DNA of 36,991 nt from Pedosphaera sp. (GCA_028293285.1 JAQGPC010000061.1:1-36991), one strand, 5' to 3'; shown: positions 25,289-32,513, numbered from the stretch's first letter. Notes: generated from the sequence alone by a model not told the origin. Made by a program: numbers and translations.

Positions 25289-25414
25289 TCAATGCGCGGG
25301 GTTGTTGTTGACAACGATTATAATATTGGTATCACCCCAACCGGCATTGACCTCGACTTCGACCGGATACGCTTCAATGCCATTCACGGCGGCAGAACAG
25401 ACCTTGGCTAACAT
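25289..25414 (-). pseudogene. comM: 5' fragment of comM
   Basis: From ATG 25414 the frame reads MLAKVCSAAVNGIEAYPVEV, then EVNAGWGDTNIIIV. This is the standard beginning of ComM/YifB proteins and exactly what the fragment at 16013-17467 lacks. After Val34 the frame enters element DNA and stops seven codons later (VNNNPAH, stop at 25289). Joining 34 residues to the 474 family residues of the other fragment gives 508, the usual ComM length. The fragment keeps the native leader and presumably the promoter, so a useless 41-residue peptide is probably made while the element is present. Confidence 0.92.
25312..25323 (+). other. Right attachment core (attR)
   Basis: CAACGATTATAA, two mismatches from the left core at 17437-17448. 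Left of it lies element DNA and right of it the comM 5' fragment. Together with TGACAACG (25309-25316) it forms the half of attP that mirrors CGTTGTTA at the other end. Confidence 0.75.
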
Positions 25415-25466
25415 GGCGTCATCTTTTTCCAAAAACCGAAGAAGTGCAATCGCAGAAATGTCCCGT

Positions 25467-25490
25467 AGCTGAAAACGCAAGTTTTCAGCT
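25467..25490. other. Perfect hairpin with GCAA tetraloop upstream of comM
   Basis: AGCTGAAAAC, loop GCAA, then GTTTTCAGCT, so a 10-bp perfect stem. It lies in the leader between the Gp27-like gene and the comM start on the minus strand. CTTTTG follows on the plus strand and no T-run follows on the minus strand. It may be a 3' end structure for the upstream gene or a control element of comM. Confidence 0.5.
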
Positions 25491-25530
25491 CTTTTGTAGC
25501 GGCGGTCTTTGATCATCGGAAACTGATTTC

Positions 25531-26829
25531 TCAAGGAGCGCCGCCCTCCGTGGCGGCATTGGTTTGAAGTTCCCCATCTATGTGGTCCGGTGCCTGGCCC
25601 TGAGAGCCCGAACTATCCGCAGCCCTCTTGGTTTGGAGTTCCGCATTTATGCGGTCCCCCTTGCCTTTGGCCCCACCGGCCTCAGTCTTCTGCTCTCCGA
25701 CCTCTGTCCCCCGGCTCCCGCGGTCCCCTTTGCCATTAACCCCCGTTGTCCGGCAGCTCGCCCTAATAACTTCCGTCTTCCGCCCTCCGATCCCAGTCCT
25801 CCTCTTTTCGCCCCCGCTATCCTCCATCCTCAATCCTCCATCCTCAGCCTTCATACCCTCCGGCTGGCCGGCCCTCGACCCCCCGCTCTCGGCTCTGGAC
25901 TCCTTATTCAACTCACAACTACTCGTATTAGGTCGCATTAGCTCCCCCGTTTGGAGTTCCACATTCATGTGGTCCGACAGAGCGCCGCCCTCCGTGGCGG
26001 CATTGGTTTGGAGTTCCGTCCCGCATGCGGGACGATCCGATTCAGGTGGGTAGGGCGTGCTGTCCCCAGCGCGCCGTGCTTGACCTTCAACCAACTCACA
26101 ACTACTCGCATTAGCTCGCAACAGCTCACTTTTACTCGCAACTCCCGTCTTCGTCCCTTCGTCCTCGCCCTCGATTCCCTTGCCGCCCTCCGTCTTCCGT
26201 TCTCCGCCCTCCGACTCGCTGGCTCTCAACTCTGGACTCTCGTCCCTCGACCGCCTTTGAGCGATTCTCATCGCCCGCGCCTCGTCCCTCAACCGCCTCC
26301 TGACCTCGTCCATCTCCTCAGCCTGATCCAGTCTCAACTCCGCCAGCATGACATCCATGGCACTGGGCTGGTCGCTCGCCTTCTTCTCCTGTTGATAAGC
26401 CAGAAACTCCCGCCGACTCTTCGTCAACCGGCACAGCGAATTGATCAACCGGACATACGCCTCCGGCTTCTCCACAAATTTCTCCTGCAACGACGACACA
26501 TCCAGCTTGGCCAATACTTCAAAGAACTGGCCCGCCGCCAGTTGCAGATTAGCTTCCTGGAAGGCATCCCCATCCAGCCCGCCCCCAAGCTCCCGCGCCA
26601 AATCCACCTGCTCCTTGATCTCCTGAACCCGCAGATTCTGCTCCACCCAATCCTGATAACCGCCCTTGTACCAACTGGATATATGCCCTTCATTGAAATC
26701 GTCATACCCTTCCTCCTCCTTCAACCAGGTGCAAATGTCCTTATAAGTCATGCCTTGTTCCAATTTGAAGTTGATCTCATCCCGTTCGTCGGGGGAGAGC
26801 CGGGCGATCTTGCCAGTGCGTCGTGCCAT
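25531..26829 (-). CDS. Phage Gp27-like (DUF3486-type) protein with a repeat-derived C-terminal half
   Basis: A 432-residue protein in two unlike parts. Residues 1-170 (MARRTGKIARLSPDERDEIN, CTWLKEEEGYDDFNEGHISS and a helical ELGGGLDGDAFQEANLQLAA) resemble the Mu-type Gp27 family of small DNA-packaging-related proteins with an N-terminal HTH; I am moderately sure of this. Residues 200-432 are low-complexity, Glu/Gly/Thr-rich, and made of recurring blocks: ELQTNAATEGGA twice, variants of D-I-ELQT four times, and SSCEL twice. At DNA level these are copies of dispersed repeats that stay open in this frame. The protein may end functionally near residue 170-200. No phage genes adjoin it, so it is a lone chromosomal homologue. 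Confidence 0.6.
   Translation of the reverse strand: MARRTGKIARLSPDERDEINFKLEQGMTYKDICTWLKEEEGYDDFNEGHISSWYKGGYQDWVEQNLRVQEIKEQVDLARELGGGLDGDAFQEANLQLAAGQFFEVLAKLDVSSLQEKFVEKPEAYVRLINSLCRLTKSRREFLAYQQEKKASDQPSAMDVMLAELRLDQAEEMDEVRRRLRDEARAMRIAQRRSRDESPELRASESEGGERKTEGGKGIEGEDEGTKTGVASKSELLRANASSCELVEGQARRAGDSTPYPPESDRPACGTELQTNAATEGGALSDHMNVELQTGELMRPNTSSCELNKESRAESGGSRAGQPEGMKAEDGGLRMEDSGGEKRRTGIGGRKTEVIRASCRTTGVNGKGDRGSRGTEVGEQKTEAGGAKGKGDRINAELQTKRAADSSGSQGQAPDHIDGELQTNAATEGGAP
25538..26060. repeat. Dispersed palindromic repeats inside the Gp27-like gene
   Basis: GTTTGGAGTTCC (first copy GTTTGAAGTTCC), followed by a short palindrome around ATG and then GGTCCG or GATCCG, occurs near 25560, 25629, 25949 and 26008. 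The third and fourth copies differ in the palindrome (ACATTCATGT; GTCCCGCATGCGGGAC). The block GCCGCCCTCCGTGGCGGC precedes the first and fourth. ACTCACAACTACTCG occurs near 25913 and 26095. Confidence 0.7.
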
Positions 26830-27769
26830 AAAAAGTAGTTTCCTTTCGATTTGAAGTTAGTTGGTTGGGTTGATTTCGATGAGTGGGTAGGAATGAGCCT
26901 TTGCAGCCCCGGATTGCCCGGAACCGCAGCCGTACAACTCTAAAAAGAACCCGGCTTGTACGAAGCCGCATGAATCATTCGATTCACAAACAGGACAATA
27001 ACACATGTTATTACCCTGTCAACCCCCAAAGCAGGACAGGCTTCCCGCCTGTCTCAGAACTTGCCCGCCGAGCCGATCCTTCTATTTCCCTCTTAATCTT
27101 ACTCCTAATCTCAATCTTAGTCTCTTGCCTTGCATTTGCAGTCTTTGCATAGCCGCGCTGGGCACACCCGCCCCGCATGCGGGAACGCCGCTGACCTTGC
27201 CCCGTTCGGAGTTCAAGCTTCAGTTTGGCCTTCGCTATTCCAACCATAAACTGCAAACTTGCCCACCGCCGCCTTGCCACCCAACCCCTCCCTTCGTAGC
27301 GCAGACTTTCCAGTCTGCTGTATCGCCGACATTCCTGTCGGCCAGACGCCTGATCTTTCCAACCTCACGAACTATTCCATCCTCCTCTTAATCCTAATCT
27401 TACTCTCCGTCCGCATCTGAATTGGCGTACCCGCGTTGGTCACACTTGTCCCGCCTGCGGGAACGCGGTTGACCTCGCCTTCGCTCATCCAACACTCGCG
27501 TCGCTGCGTAGATAAAGACCGGATCAGGTGAAGGCCGGGCATTCATTCAAGCTCCAGAGGAGCACCATGTTTATAGTAAATGCATCTTCCTTGCGTCCAA
27601 GCTCCAGCGGAGCGGCATGTTCTTGTGTCGTTTGTTGGATCTTGACCTGTGGTATTTACTGCCCAAAGAAAAGGTCAAGTGTAATACTAAGGACCGCCCC
27701 CCTTTATTATTAACGATCATTGCACCCTCGCCATATTATTTATTAATATGCAGTGCGAAACAGATACGC
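26830..27769. other. 940-bp gene-free, repeat-filled segment
   Basis: No credible gene is present. It contains a hairpin AGGACAGGCTTCCCGCCTGT (near 27033) that recurs at 36.68 and 36.77 kb, two hairpins in a row near 27305-27340 (GCAGACTTTCCAGTCTGC and CCGACATTCCTGTCGG), TTAATC/TTACTC-type strings near 27092 and 27388 that also occur near 3311 and 3355, and the first copy of the 194-bp repeat (27513-27706). Its role is unknown beyond a repeat sink. Confidence 0.6.
27513..27706 (+). repeat. 194-bp dispersed repeat, copy 1
   Basis: It aligns without length change with 28401-28594. It contains two mini-palindromes (GCTCCAGAGGAGC and GCTCCAGCGGAGC), each followed by ATGTT(T/C)(A/T)T, spaced about 55 bp. 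It ends in GTGTAATACTAAGGACC followed by GCCCCCCTTTAT, which is the inverted form of the TAAAGGGG...GACAC edge motif found repeatedly up to 33.15 kb. The left edge motif is missing from this copy. Confidence 0.8.
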
Positions 27770-28369
27770 ATGAAAGTGACATTTAACTGTGTGATTGTAT
27801 TGGCACTTTGTCTCACCGGGTGTGCTGAGATCAAATATGCCCCCTTTAAAGGTGAATCCAGAGGAGCGATTACAGAAATAGGTAACCGGCTGGATAATGT
27901 CGATGGTATTGAACTGTACTTTGGCTGTCCCTCAAATCCCTACAGAGTGATGGGACAATTCCTAGCCATCGATGCAAGCCCCCATCAATTAGCGGGATTC
28001 GCCAAAAGAAAACACGCTGAAGCCATCTTGCTTCTGCCTGCACAGAGCTTTCAGGGCAAAACGTATTCACCATATTATGCTGATAACAATAGTTTTCCTG
28101 TCTGGGGAGTGCCGGGCTACGATAAGCCAATCAGGCGGACGGTCCAAAGAGGGTTCCTGGTTAAATTCATTCCCCCGGAACAAGACCGGTTGAATGAAAT
28201 TGAATTCTTCCTTCAGAAGGCCGCCTTGCATAAGTTCGATGGTTGGAAAGATTTCGACCGGGAACAGCACCAAACCATTTACTACAGTGTCGATCAACTC
28301 AAAAAGGAGAAAGCGGACCTGGAGTCAAAAATCGCCACCACAAAAGTCCAACGCACCAGCGAGCATTGA
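27770..28369 (+). CDS. Predicted lipoprotein of unknown function
   Basis: A 199-residue exported protein. ATG 27770 is chosen over the long upstream frame because it begins a clean lipoprotein signal (MKVTFNCVIVLALCLTGC) with lipobox LTGC, so Cys18 should be acylated. The mature part has GIELYFGCPSNPYRVMGQFL, a sequence like those of small outer-membrane lipoproteins whose GxxCPxxPYxxVG motif opens an alpha/beta fold (AKRKHAEAILLLP). A charged C-terminal coiled-coil (DQLKKEKADLESKIAT) closes it. It sits alone between the two 194-bp repeats. The companion lipoprotein at 32573-33118 is in a similar setting but is not obviously homologous. Confidence 0.75.
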   Translation: MKVTFNCVIVLALCLTGCAEIKYAPFKGESRGAITEIGNRLDNVDGIELYFGCPSNPYRVMGQFLAIDASPHQLAGFAKRKHAEAILLLPAQSFQGKTYSPYYADNNSFPVWGVPGYDKPIRRTVQRGFLVKFIPPEQDRLNEIEFFLQKAALHKFDGWKDFDREQHQTIYYSVDQLKKEKADLESKIATTKVQRTSEH

Positions 28370-28382
28370 GGATCCAGTGACG

Positions 28383-28594
28383 ATAAAGGGGGGGGCTTAG
28401 TAAAGCCCGGATCAGGTGAACGCCGGGCATTCATTCAAGCTCCAGAGGAGCGCCATGTTTATAGTAAATGCATCTTCCTTGCGTCCCAGCTCCAGCGGAG
28501 CAGCATGTTCTTGTGTCATTTCGTTGGAACTTGGCCTATGACATTTACTGTCCAAGAAAAGGTCACTGTGTAATACTAAGGGCGACCCCTTTAT
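28383..28594 (+). repeat. 194-bp repeat copy 2 with both edge motifs
   Basis: The core 28401-28594 matches copy 1. This copy also has a left edge (TAAAGGGGGGGGCTTAGTA), so both ends carry inverted TAAAGGGG-type edges, as in a small non-autonomous element. Its right edge (reverse complement TAAAGGGGTCGCCCTTAG) supplies the stop codon TAA of the gene at 28591. Confidence 0.7.
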
Positions 28595-29628
28595 GGTGGT
28601 TCAAGGAAGGAAAGTATATATTTGGTAAACTCGTCGGGGCTAACGGGTATGTGACGAAAATCTCTAGCGAGGTCAAATGTCTTTTCCCCTGCCGAAAGCA
28701 CCGCGTCCAAGTTTTTTATCTTAGTGAAGGCAATTCCATTTCTGTCCGCTCGCTTACGGGAAGCTTCAATATCAATTCTCTTTTTGCACGCGACGGCCCT
28801 AATGGCCGAGCGGCATATTATGTCGAGAACACGTTCGGCGGAATCTTGGGATAATGTATTTCCGTATAAGACTGTGTCATTAGTATGACTCAGCTGCATG
28901 CCATATTCGAATTTACCGATAAGCACGCGATGCGGCGATATTGGCAAAATGTATAACCCCGCATTGTCAATCTTTTCTGGAAAGTCAATCAGGGCAATAT
29001 CTGAGATTGGCAATCCAATCGGTGAGTTCCAAACAGTCCATTTGACATGGCGACGAAACTTTAGGGCCGTGAACAACACGTTTCGCATCGTTTGAATACG
29101 AAACACGAATTGTAGATGATTGTCCCCAGAAAGAATGAACTTCCAGCCTTCAGCATGTAGCTTTTGCATTGTGGCTATGTCTCGCTCTGTCATCCCCAAA
29201 GCTTGGAGGTTTTTTACATGCCCTCGCTTTAAGTCCTCGTTCAATTGCATTACATAATCAGCGGGAGCCTTAGCCTTAGCGAATGGGGAAAGATGCCAAA
29301 GATAGGCGCAATATTCGCAAAGGGTATTATAATTGTCTTCTGAAACTGGTGTGACTTCAGTTTCTGCGGCGGCATCCAGAACGGGATACAGACGCCACAA
29401 CTTATTTTCCACTTTGTTAAACAAGTCTTCCAAGCTGTTGTCAACTGGCTCTCCTTTGACTAAGAGTTGTGTATATCCATCGGCAGAAAACACAAATTGC
29501 GGGGAAGCATTAGATTTCCATGAGTTCCACTGAACATAATATTTCTGAACCAAACCATTATTCCCAAACCTTTCTCTGACGAACGATTTGGTAATGTAGT
29601 GCTGATTGCTATCTGCGTCGTTGTTCAC
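28591..29628 (-). CDS. DUF4238-like protein, partner of a HEPN-like protein
   Basis: A 345-residue soluble protein. The opening NQHYITKSFVRERFGNNG matches the HYvpqfyLr.F start of DUF4238 proteins. The middle (MRNVLFTALKFRRHVKWTVW, then GLPISDIALIDFP and YILPISPHRVLIG) matches their W...f.tSDnP...PLsP pattern, although the SDNP motif is altered to SDIAL. I rate the assignment as probable, not certain. DUF4238 proteins have no firm function but are common in accessory islands. Translation starts at GTG 29628, overlapping the upstream stop by GTGA, so it depends on the HEPN-like gene. Its stop codon is part of the repeat edge, so the native end may have been changed. Confidence 0.7.
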   Translation of the reverse strand: MNNDADSNQHYITKSFVRERFGNNGLVQKYYVQWNSWKSNASPQFVFSADGYTQLLVKGEPVDNSLEDLFNKVENKLWRLYPVLDAAAETEVTPVSEDNYNTLCEYCAYLWHLSPFAKAKAPADYVMQLNEDLKRGHVKNLQALGMTERDIATMQKLHAEGWKFILSGDNHLQFVFRIQTMRNVLFTALKFRRHVKWTVWNSPIGLPISDIALIDFPEKIDNAGLYILPISPHRVLIGKFEYGMQLSHTNDTVLYGNTLSQDSAERVLDIICRSAIRAVACKKRIDIEASRKRADRNGIAFTKIKNLDAVLSAGEKTFDLARDFRHIPVSPDEFTKYILSFLEPP

Positions 29629-30341
29629 TTAGTCACTTGTTTAGTTTTGTTCGCTGGATATGCAAGTGACACATTCATGTTTAATTCCATTGTTTGTGAT
29701 GTAGGGATTAATGGCAGAACCGCGTCAATGTATGACTTTATGAGACTTGCGAAGTGGTCTGCAATTTTATCACTAAATAAATTTTGTTGGCCATATATCA
29801 GGTTTTTGCCTTCAAGGTATTTGTGAACATCGTGATACTGATGTTCTATTTCGTAATCTTCGTCGCCCTCTGGTTCAACGATAGAGCTCTGATGTATAAC
29901 GGAACGGGCGTGGGCTATCCCATTGCGGAAATTAATTAAGGTTCTGATGCCTTCAATCAAATCCGTATCCGAGATAAGTGCCGAAAGAGGATTGCCAAGT
30001 GTTAAGCGGAACAAGTCTGGAAAGTCGTTAAAAGTGGCTGTCGAAATTCTGTTTAGAAAGTCATGGTCTAATCTGCCCTCAAATGTGTCTCTTGCGGCAA
30101 ACCTATTGTTAGCTACATACGATTTTAAGCAGTCAACCAAAAAACCCTCAAGGCACGCGGCAGAAAGCAAGATTATAGTAGCATTGACGCCTCGATGTAA
30201 TTCGATGGACTCAATATCAAAAGATTCCATTGTTTTTCTTTGCTCTTGTAGCCATTTGACTGTCAGGGGATATGTTGTCCAAATGGCGTTGTCGGAAAAA
30301 CTAGTAATTTTCTTAGCCAAATTGTCTTTCTTTTTGGTCAT
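29625..30341 (-). CDS. HEPN-like protein, possible RNase or toxin component
   Basis: A 238-residue helical protein. The key feature is RNGIAHA at residues 139-145, the R-x4-H motif of HEPN-superfamily ribonucleases, placed as usual at the start of a late helix. It follows an earlier helix (ATIILLSAACLEGFLVDCLK) like the first helix of RiboL-PSP/MAE-type HEPN domains. Flanking helices (FHDFLNRIS-like and DHFASLIKSYIDAVLPLI) complete a four-helix bundle. HEPN proteins serve as toxins and abortive-infection effectors, and many act with a cognate partner. Here the partner is the overlapping DUF4238-like gene. The pair sits between two inverted repeat edges (28568-28594 and 30391-30418), like a mobile cassette. 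Confidence 0.7.
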   Translation of the reverse strand: MTKKKDNLAKKITSFSDNAIWTTYPLTVKWLQEQRKTMESFDIESIELHRGVNATIILLSAACLEGFLVDCLKSYVANNRFAARDTFEGRLDHDFLNRISTATFNDFPDLFRLTLGNPLSALISDTDLIEGIRTLINFRNGIAHARSVIHQSSIVEPEGDEDYEIEHQYHDVHKYLEGKNLIYGQQNLFSDKIADHFASLIKSYIDAVLPLIPTSQTMELNMNVSLAYPANKTKQVTK

Positions 30342-30390
30342 GCGGGATTGTCAGCCGACTCGCCCAAGGTGGTCAAGCGTCCACGTAAAG

Positions 30391-30418
30391 TAAAGAGGGC
30401 GGCCCCTAATATTTACAC
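30391..30418 (+). repeat. Edge motif, left orientation, before the duplicated gene end
   Basis: TAAAGAGGGCGGCCCC followed by TAATATTTACAC, a diverged copy of the TAAAGGGG...GACAC edge. It marks one side of the HEPN-like/DUF4238 module. The 318-bp duplicated segment begins at its ACAC end, exactly as the full gene copy does at 33125-33149. Confidence 0.65.
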
Positions 30419-30732
30419 TGGTTTTTCTTTTCGTATTACACCGGTGGCGTGCGGATTCACTGCCCCAGCAACCGCGCCTTAGTCTCCGTCGGTAAATTCA
30501 CATTTGCCAACCAAGTGCGCGCCGCAGTGGGATCGGTTTTCAACCACACTTCCGCCACCGTGCGAAGATGTTCCGTGCGCGCCGTGCCTTCCGGTTCTGC
30601 CAATACCCAACGGGCGGCCTCTTCCGGCTTGTTGTCTGCCCAACGATCAATGACCTGGTGCAAGGCCAATTCGCGGTTATCTGCGGTGGGAAGTGTCTGT
30701 GCCCAATTGAGCGCACCCTTTACATCATTCTG
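30415..30732 (-). pseudogene. Duplicated 3' end of the repeat protein gene at 33188-34804
   Basis: 318 bp align with 33146-33463 with no gap and roughly 94% identity, including the stop codon (30457) and the 3' flank up to the edge motif. The frame is still open but has no beginning: the sequence switches to unrelated DNA after TACATCATTCTG. Only the last ~90 residues of the parent are encoded (EEAARWVLAEPEGTARTEHL and so on), with conservative changes, so it is a gene relic or duplicate end, not a working gene. Confidence 0.85.
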
Positions 30733-30792
30733 ACTTGGCCTTCCCTCGCAGCGCAGTTGCTACACCTTAAAGGGCTTCGGGCAACCAAAACA

Positions 30793-31089
30793 TTATTCTT
30801 TGCGAGGCCTCTTCTCGCGTTTCGACTCCTCTCTACAAGTCTTGATGAGCTTTTCCCATTTTTCCTCCTCAATGTCCTCCCTCGCAAGCATGATTAGATC
30901 TTCCATCGGTTCCAAGCCTGTTTGGTGCTTCAAGCCGAACGCCGTAGGGAATGTGATTGAATGAGAATAGCCGTTGGCAACTTTATCTCCTATAAACGCC
31001 TGAGTGGTCATGTTATGGCCATCCGAGAAGACTCGAATTTCATAGGTTTTGCCTTTGTGTGTAAATGGCTCCTTGTGAATTATATTCAT
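30793..31089 (-). CDS. Small hypothetical protein
   Basis: A 98-residue soluble protein from ATG 31089. The longer frame to 31278 only adds translated repeat DNA (the 31192-31301 element) and is rejected. The N-terminal part looks beta-rich (EPFTHKGKTYEIRVFSDGHN, then AFIGDKVANGYSHSITF) and the C-terminal part is a charged helix (DLIMLAREDIEEEKWEKLIK) with a Lys/Arg-rich tail. I do not recognise it. It lies between the duplicated gene end and a complete inverted-repeat element. Such two-part small proteins can be antitoxins or immunity proteins, but nothing here proves that. Confidence 0.55.
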   Translation of the reverse strand: MNIIHKEPFTHKGKTYEIRVFSDGHNMTTQAFIGDKVANGYSHSITFPTAFGLKHQTGLEPMEDLIMLAREDIEEEKWEKLIKTCREESKREKRPRKE

Positions 31090-31191
31090 ATGTCCCGGTA
31101 ACGGCCTTTTACGATGGCTGTCCAGGTTCAATAATAAAATCCAAGTTTTACCAAACCGCAATTGCGGGAGATTCCCCACCATGTCCCTCCG

Positions 31192-31301
31192 CTTAAAGGG
31201 GTCGGTCCTGAGTATTGACACTTTCATGCTTTTCTTCGTGCAGCTCTCTACCCGTCGGTCGGTTCGCCATTGTGTCATTACTCAGAACCGACCCCTTTAA
31301 G
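31192..31301. repeat. MITE-like element with ~30-bp terminal inverted repeats, copy E
   Basis: 110 bp. It begins CTTAAAGGGGTCGGTCC...GTATTGACAC and ends with the inverse (28 of 30 bases pair). About 50 bp lie between the arms. It is almost identical to 32408-32513. It has no coding capacity, so if mobile it must be moved by a transposase from elsewhere. A single strand would form a long hairpin. Confidence 0.85.
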
Positions 31302-31505
31302 AACCAGATGGGTGACTGAACGGATCGCCGTGCGCGGCGAATCCGCAATCAATAGACGAAATGACGGGTTCGAATCGTGCGGGGCAGAGTGAACTCTCGG
31401 ACAGTAATGAATTAACCCAGGAAACGAAACAGCCTTTGGGAACGCTAACTCTTTTGCCGGTTGACATCCGCCCTAATGGGTGACCCCTTTTCGAAGAAGT
31501 TGTCA

Positions 31506-32237
31506 TCAGGTTGCAATAATTTGATCAATGATTTTCTCATACTCCTTTTCATGCCAAAGGGCAAATTCGCTCGCCTGTGAGAGTTTTTCTGGCAGCTGGT
31601 TCGCAGTGTCAACTTTCCACGCACCCGAGCCAATGCCCAACACACCGAAGTAACTGGCACGAAAGCAAAAGCGTTGAAAAGATAGTTTATCTGAGACGGA
31701 TATACGATACGCCAACTCCATATTTCGCCCCAATTCCAATGATACCGCTATTCTCAAATGGCTTTTATAAAAGATTAAGCCCCATTCCCCGGGAGCAGCG
31801 CTTGCTGCTTCGCAATTTAACTGCTTGGCAAGCCGCTTGAGCATGTTCTTTCCATTGCGGCTGGCAATTTTAAACTCCGCCTTCACCTCTGCATCATCTT
31901 TTCGAGCCAGATTGCGAACATGTTGAGACCAATACTTTTTATAATCGTTATCATAATCCATGCGCAATTTCTCAACCGCCTCTTTTTCTTTCGCCGGTAA
32001 AAGGCTCCGGCGCTCATTCTGCGTTGGACTGTTATACAATACGTTTAAGGGTAATACGTGAGCCAGGGTTTCCAGTTGCACTTTTGGTCGGTCAAGCAAT
32101 ACATCCAACTGCCGTTGGCTCAGAAAGGAATCAAAATTCCTTGCCCGTTGAAAGTCGGAGCGTAATTCGTAGGCAAACTGATCCCGTGCCCACTTTAATA
32201 TTAAGTCATTGAAATTTTGATCTGTGACAAAACTCAT
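31506..32237 (-). CDS. Hypothetical protein between two identical MITE-like copies
   Basis: A 243-residue soluble protein with no family that I recognise. The N-terminal 100 residues are helical and charged (NDLILKWARDQFAYELRSDF, RQLDVLLDRPKVQLETLAHV). The middle has a Lys/Arg-rich helix (RNGKNMLKRLAKQLNCEA). The C-terminal half is mixed alpha/beta (GEWGLIFYKSHLRIAVSLEL, FCFRASYFGVLGIGSGAWKV) and ends in a charged helix. It has an ATG start and no signal or membrane segment. The 204 bp behind it and 170 bp before it carry no other gene that I can support. The gene is bracketed by elements E and F, about 100 bp each and nearly identical, so it could move as a compound cassette. Confidence 0.65.
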   Translation of the reverse strand: MSFVTDQNFNDLILKWARDQFAYELRSDFQRARNFDSFLSQRQLDVLLDRPKVQLETLAHVLPLNVLYNSPTQNERRSLLPAKEKEAVEKLRMDYDNDYKKYWSQHVRNLARKDDAEVKAEFKIASRNGKNMLKRLAKQLNCEAASAAPGEWGLIFYKSHLRIAVSLELGRNMELAYRISVSDKLSFQRFCFRASYFGVLGIGSGAWKVDTANQLPEKLSQASEFALWHEKEYEKIIDQIIAT

Positions 32238-32407
32238 TTTAATATTTAATGATACAATGATTCATAATCCGCTGACTATGGGGCGCCTTGCATTGAGTTA
32301 ATTGTTGCTATTCCCATATAGAGCGCAATCGCACCAGCACCTGCAAATATCACTGCTGGAGCTGCCTTATGAAATATTATAGTTCAGGTAGACTGTAACG
32401 GGGTCGT

Positions 32408-32513
32408 AAAGGGGTCGGTCCTGAGTATTGACACTTTCATGCTTTTCTTCGTGCAGCTCTCTACCCGTCGGTCGGTTCGCCATTGTGTCATTACTCAGAA
32501 CCGACCCCCTTTC
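32408..32513. repeat. MITE-like element, copy F
   Basis: It matches copy E over its whole length apart from one extra C in the right arm. The left edge is TAAAGGGG and the right edge is CCCCCTTT. The near identity of E and F, against the poorly matching edges elsewhere in this region, indicates recent copying or gene conversion. Confidence 0.85.

Larger units (their letters stand above)
17437..25323. mobile_element. 7.9-kb serine-integrase element inserted in comM
   Basis: This is the span between and including the two copies of an imperfect 12-bp repeat at the comM break points. It carries a large serine integrase at its left end reading inward, a second serine recombinase, small phage- or plasmid-like genes, an XRE repressor and a SEFIR-protein operon. 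The sequence is visibly more AT-rich than the comM and J-domain region beside it, which points to transfer. I see no capsid, terminase, conjugation or replication protein. It is therefore a small integrative element or satellite, not a full prophage or ICE. Confidence 0.88.

Noticed and set aside
17437..25323. Complete prophage or conjugative element
   Set aside because: There are no capsid, tail, terminase, relaxase or type IV secretion genes; the content fits only a small integrative element.
25951..26838. 295-residue plus-strand frame opposite the Gp27-like gene
   Set aside because: It has a Leu/Pro/Arg-rich composition typical of an antisense shadow, and repeats read through it in the same way.
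30793..31278. 161-residue version of the small hypothetical protein
   Set aside because: The extra N-terminal residues translate the MITE-like repeat E; the same peptide pattern (VES/VNT near RTDP or QDRP) appears opposite repeat F, so it is repeat DNA.
31297..31506. Possible tRNA, suggested by GGTTCGAATC near 31365
   Set aside because: The T-loop string is present but the five-base stem does not pair, and no acceptor or anticodon arm can be drawn.
32286..32385. Short minus-strand frame with a hydrophobic stretch (AVIFAGAGAIALYMGIATI)
   Set aside because: It has no usable start codon and only about 30 codons; it could be a relic of a membrane protein gene, but the support is too weak.
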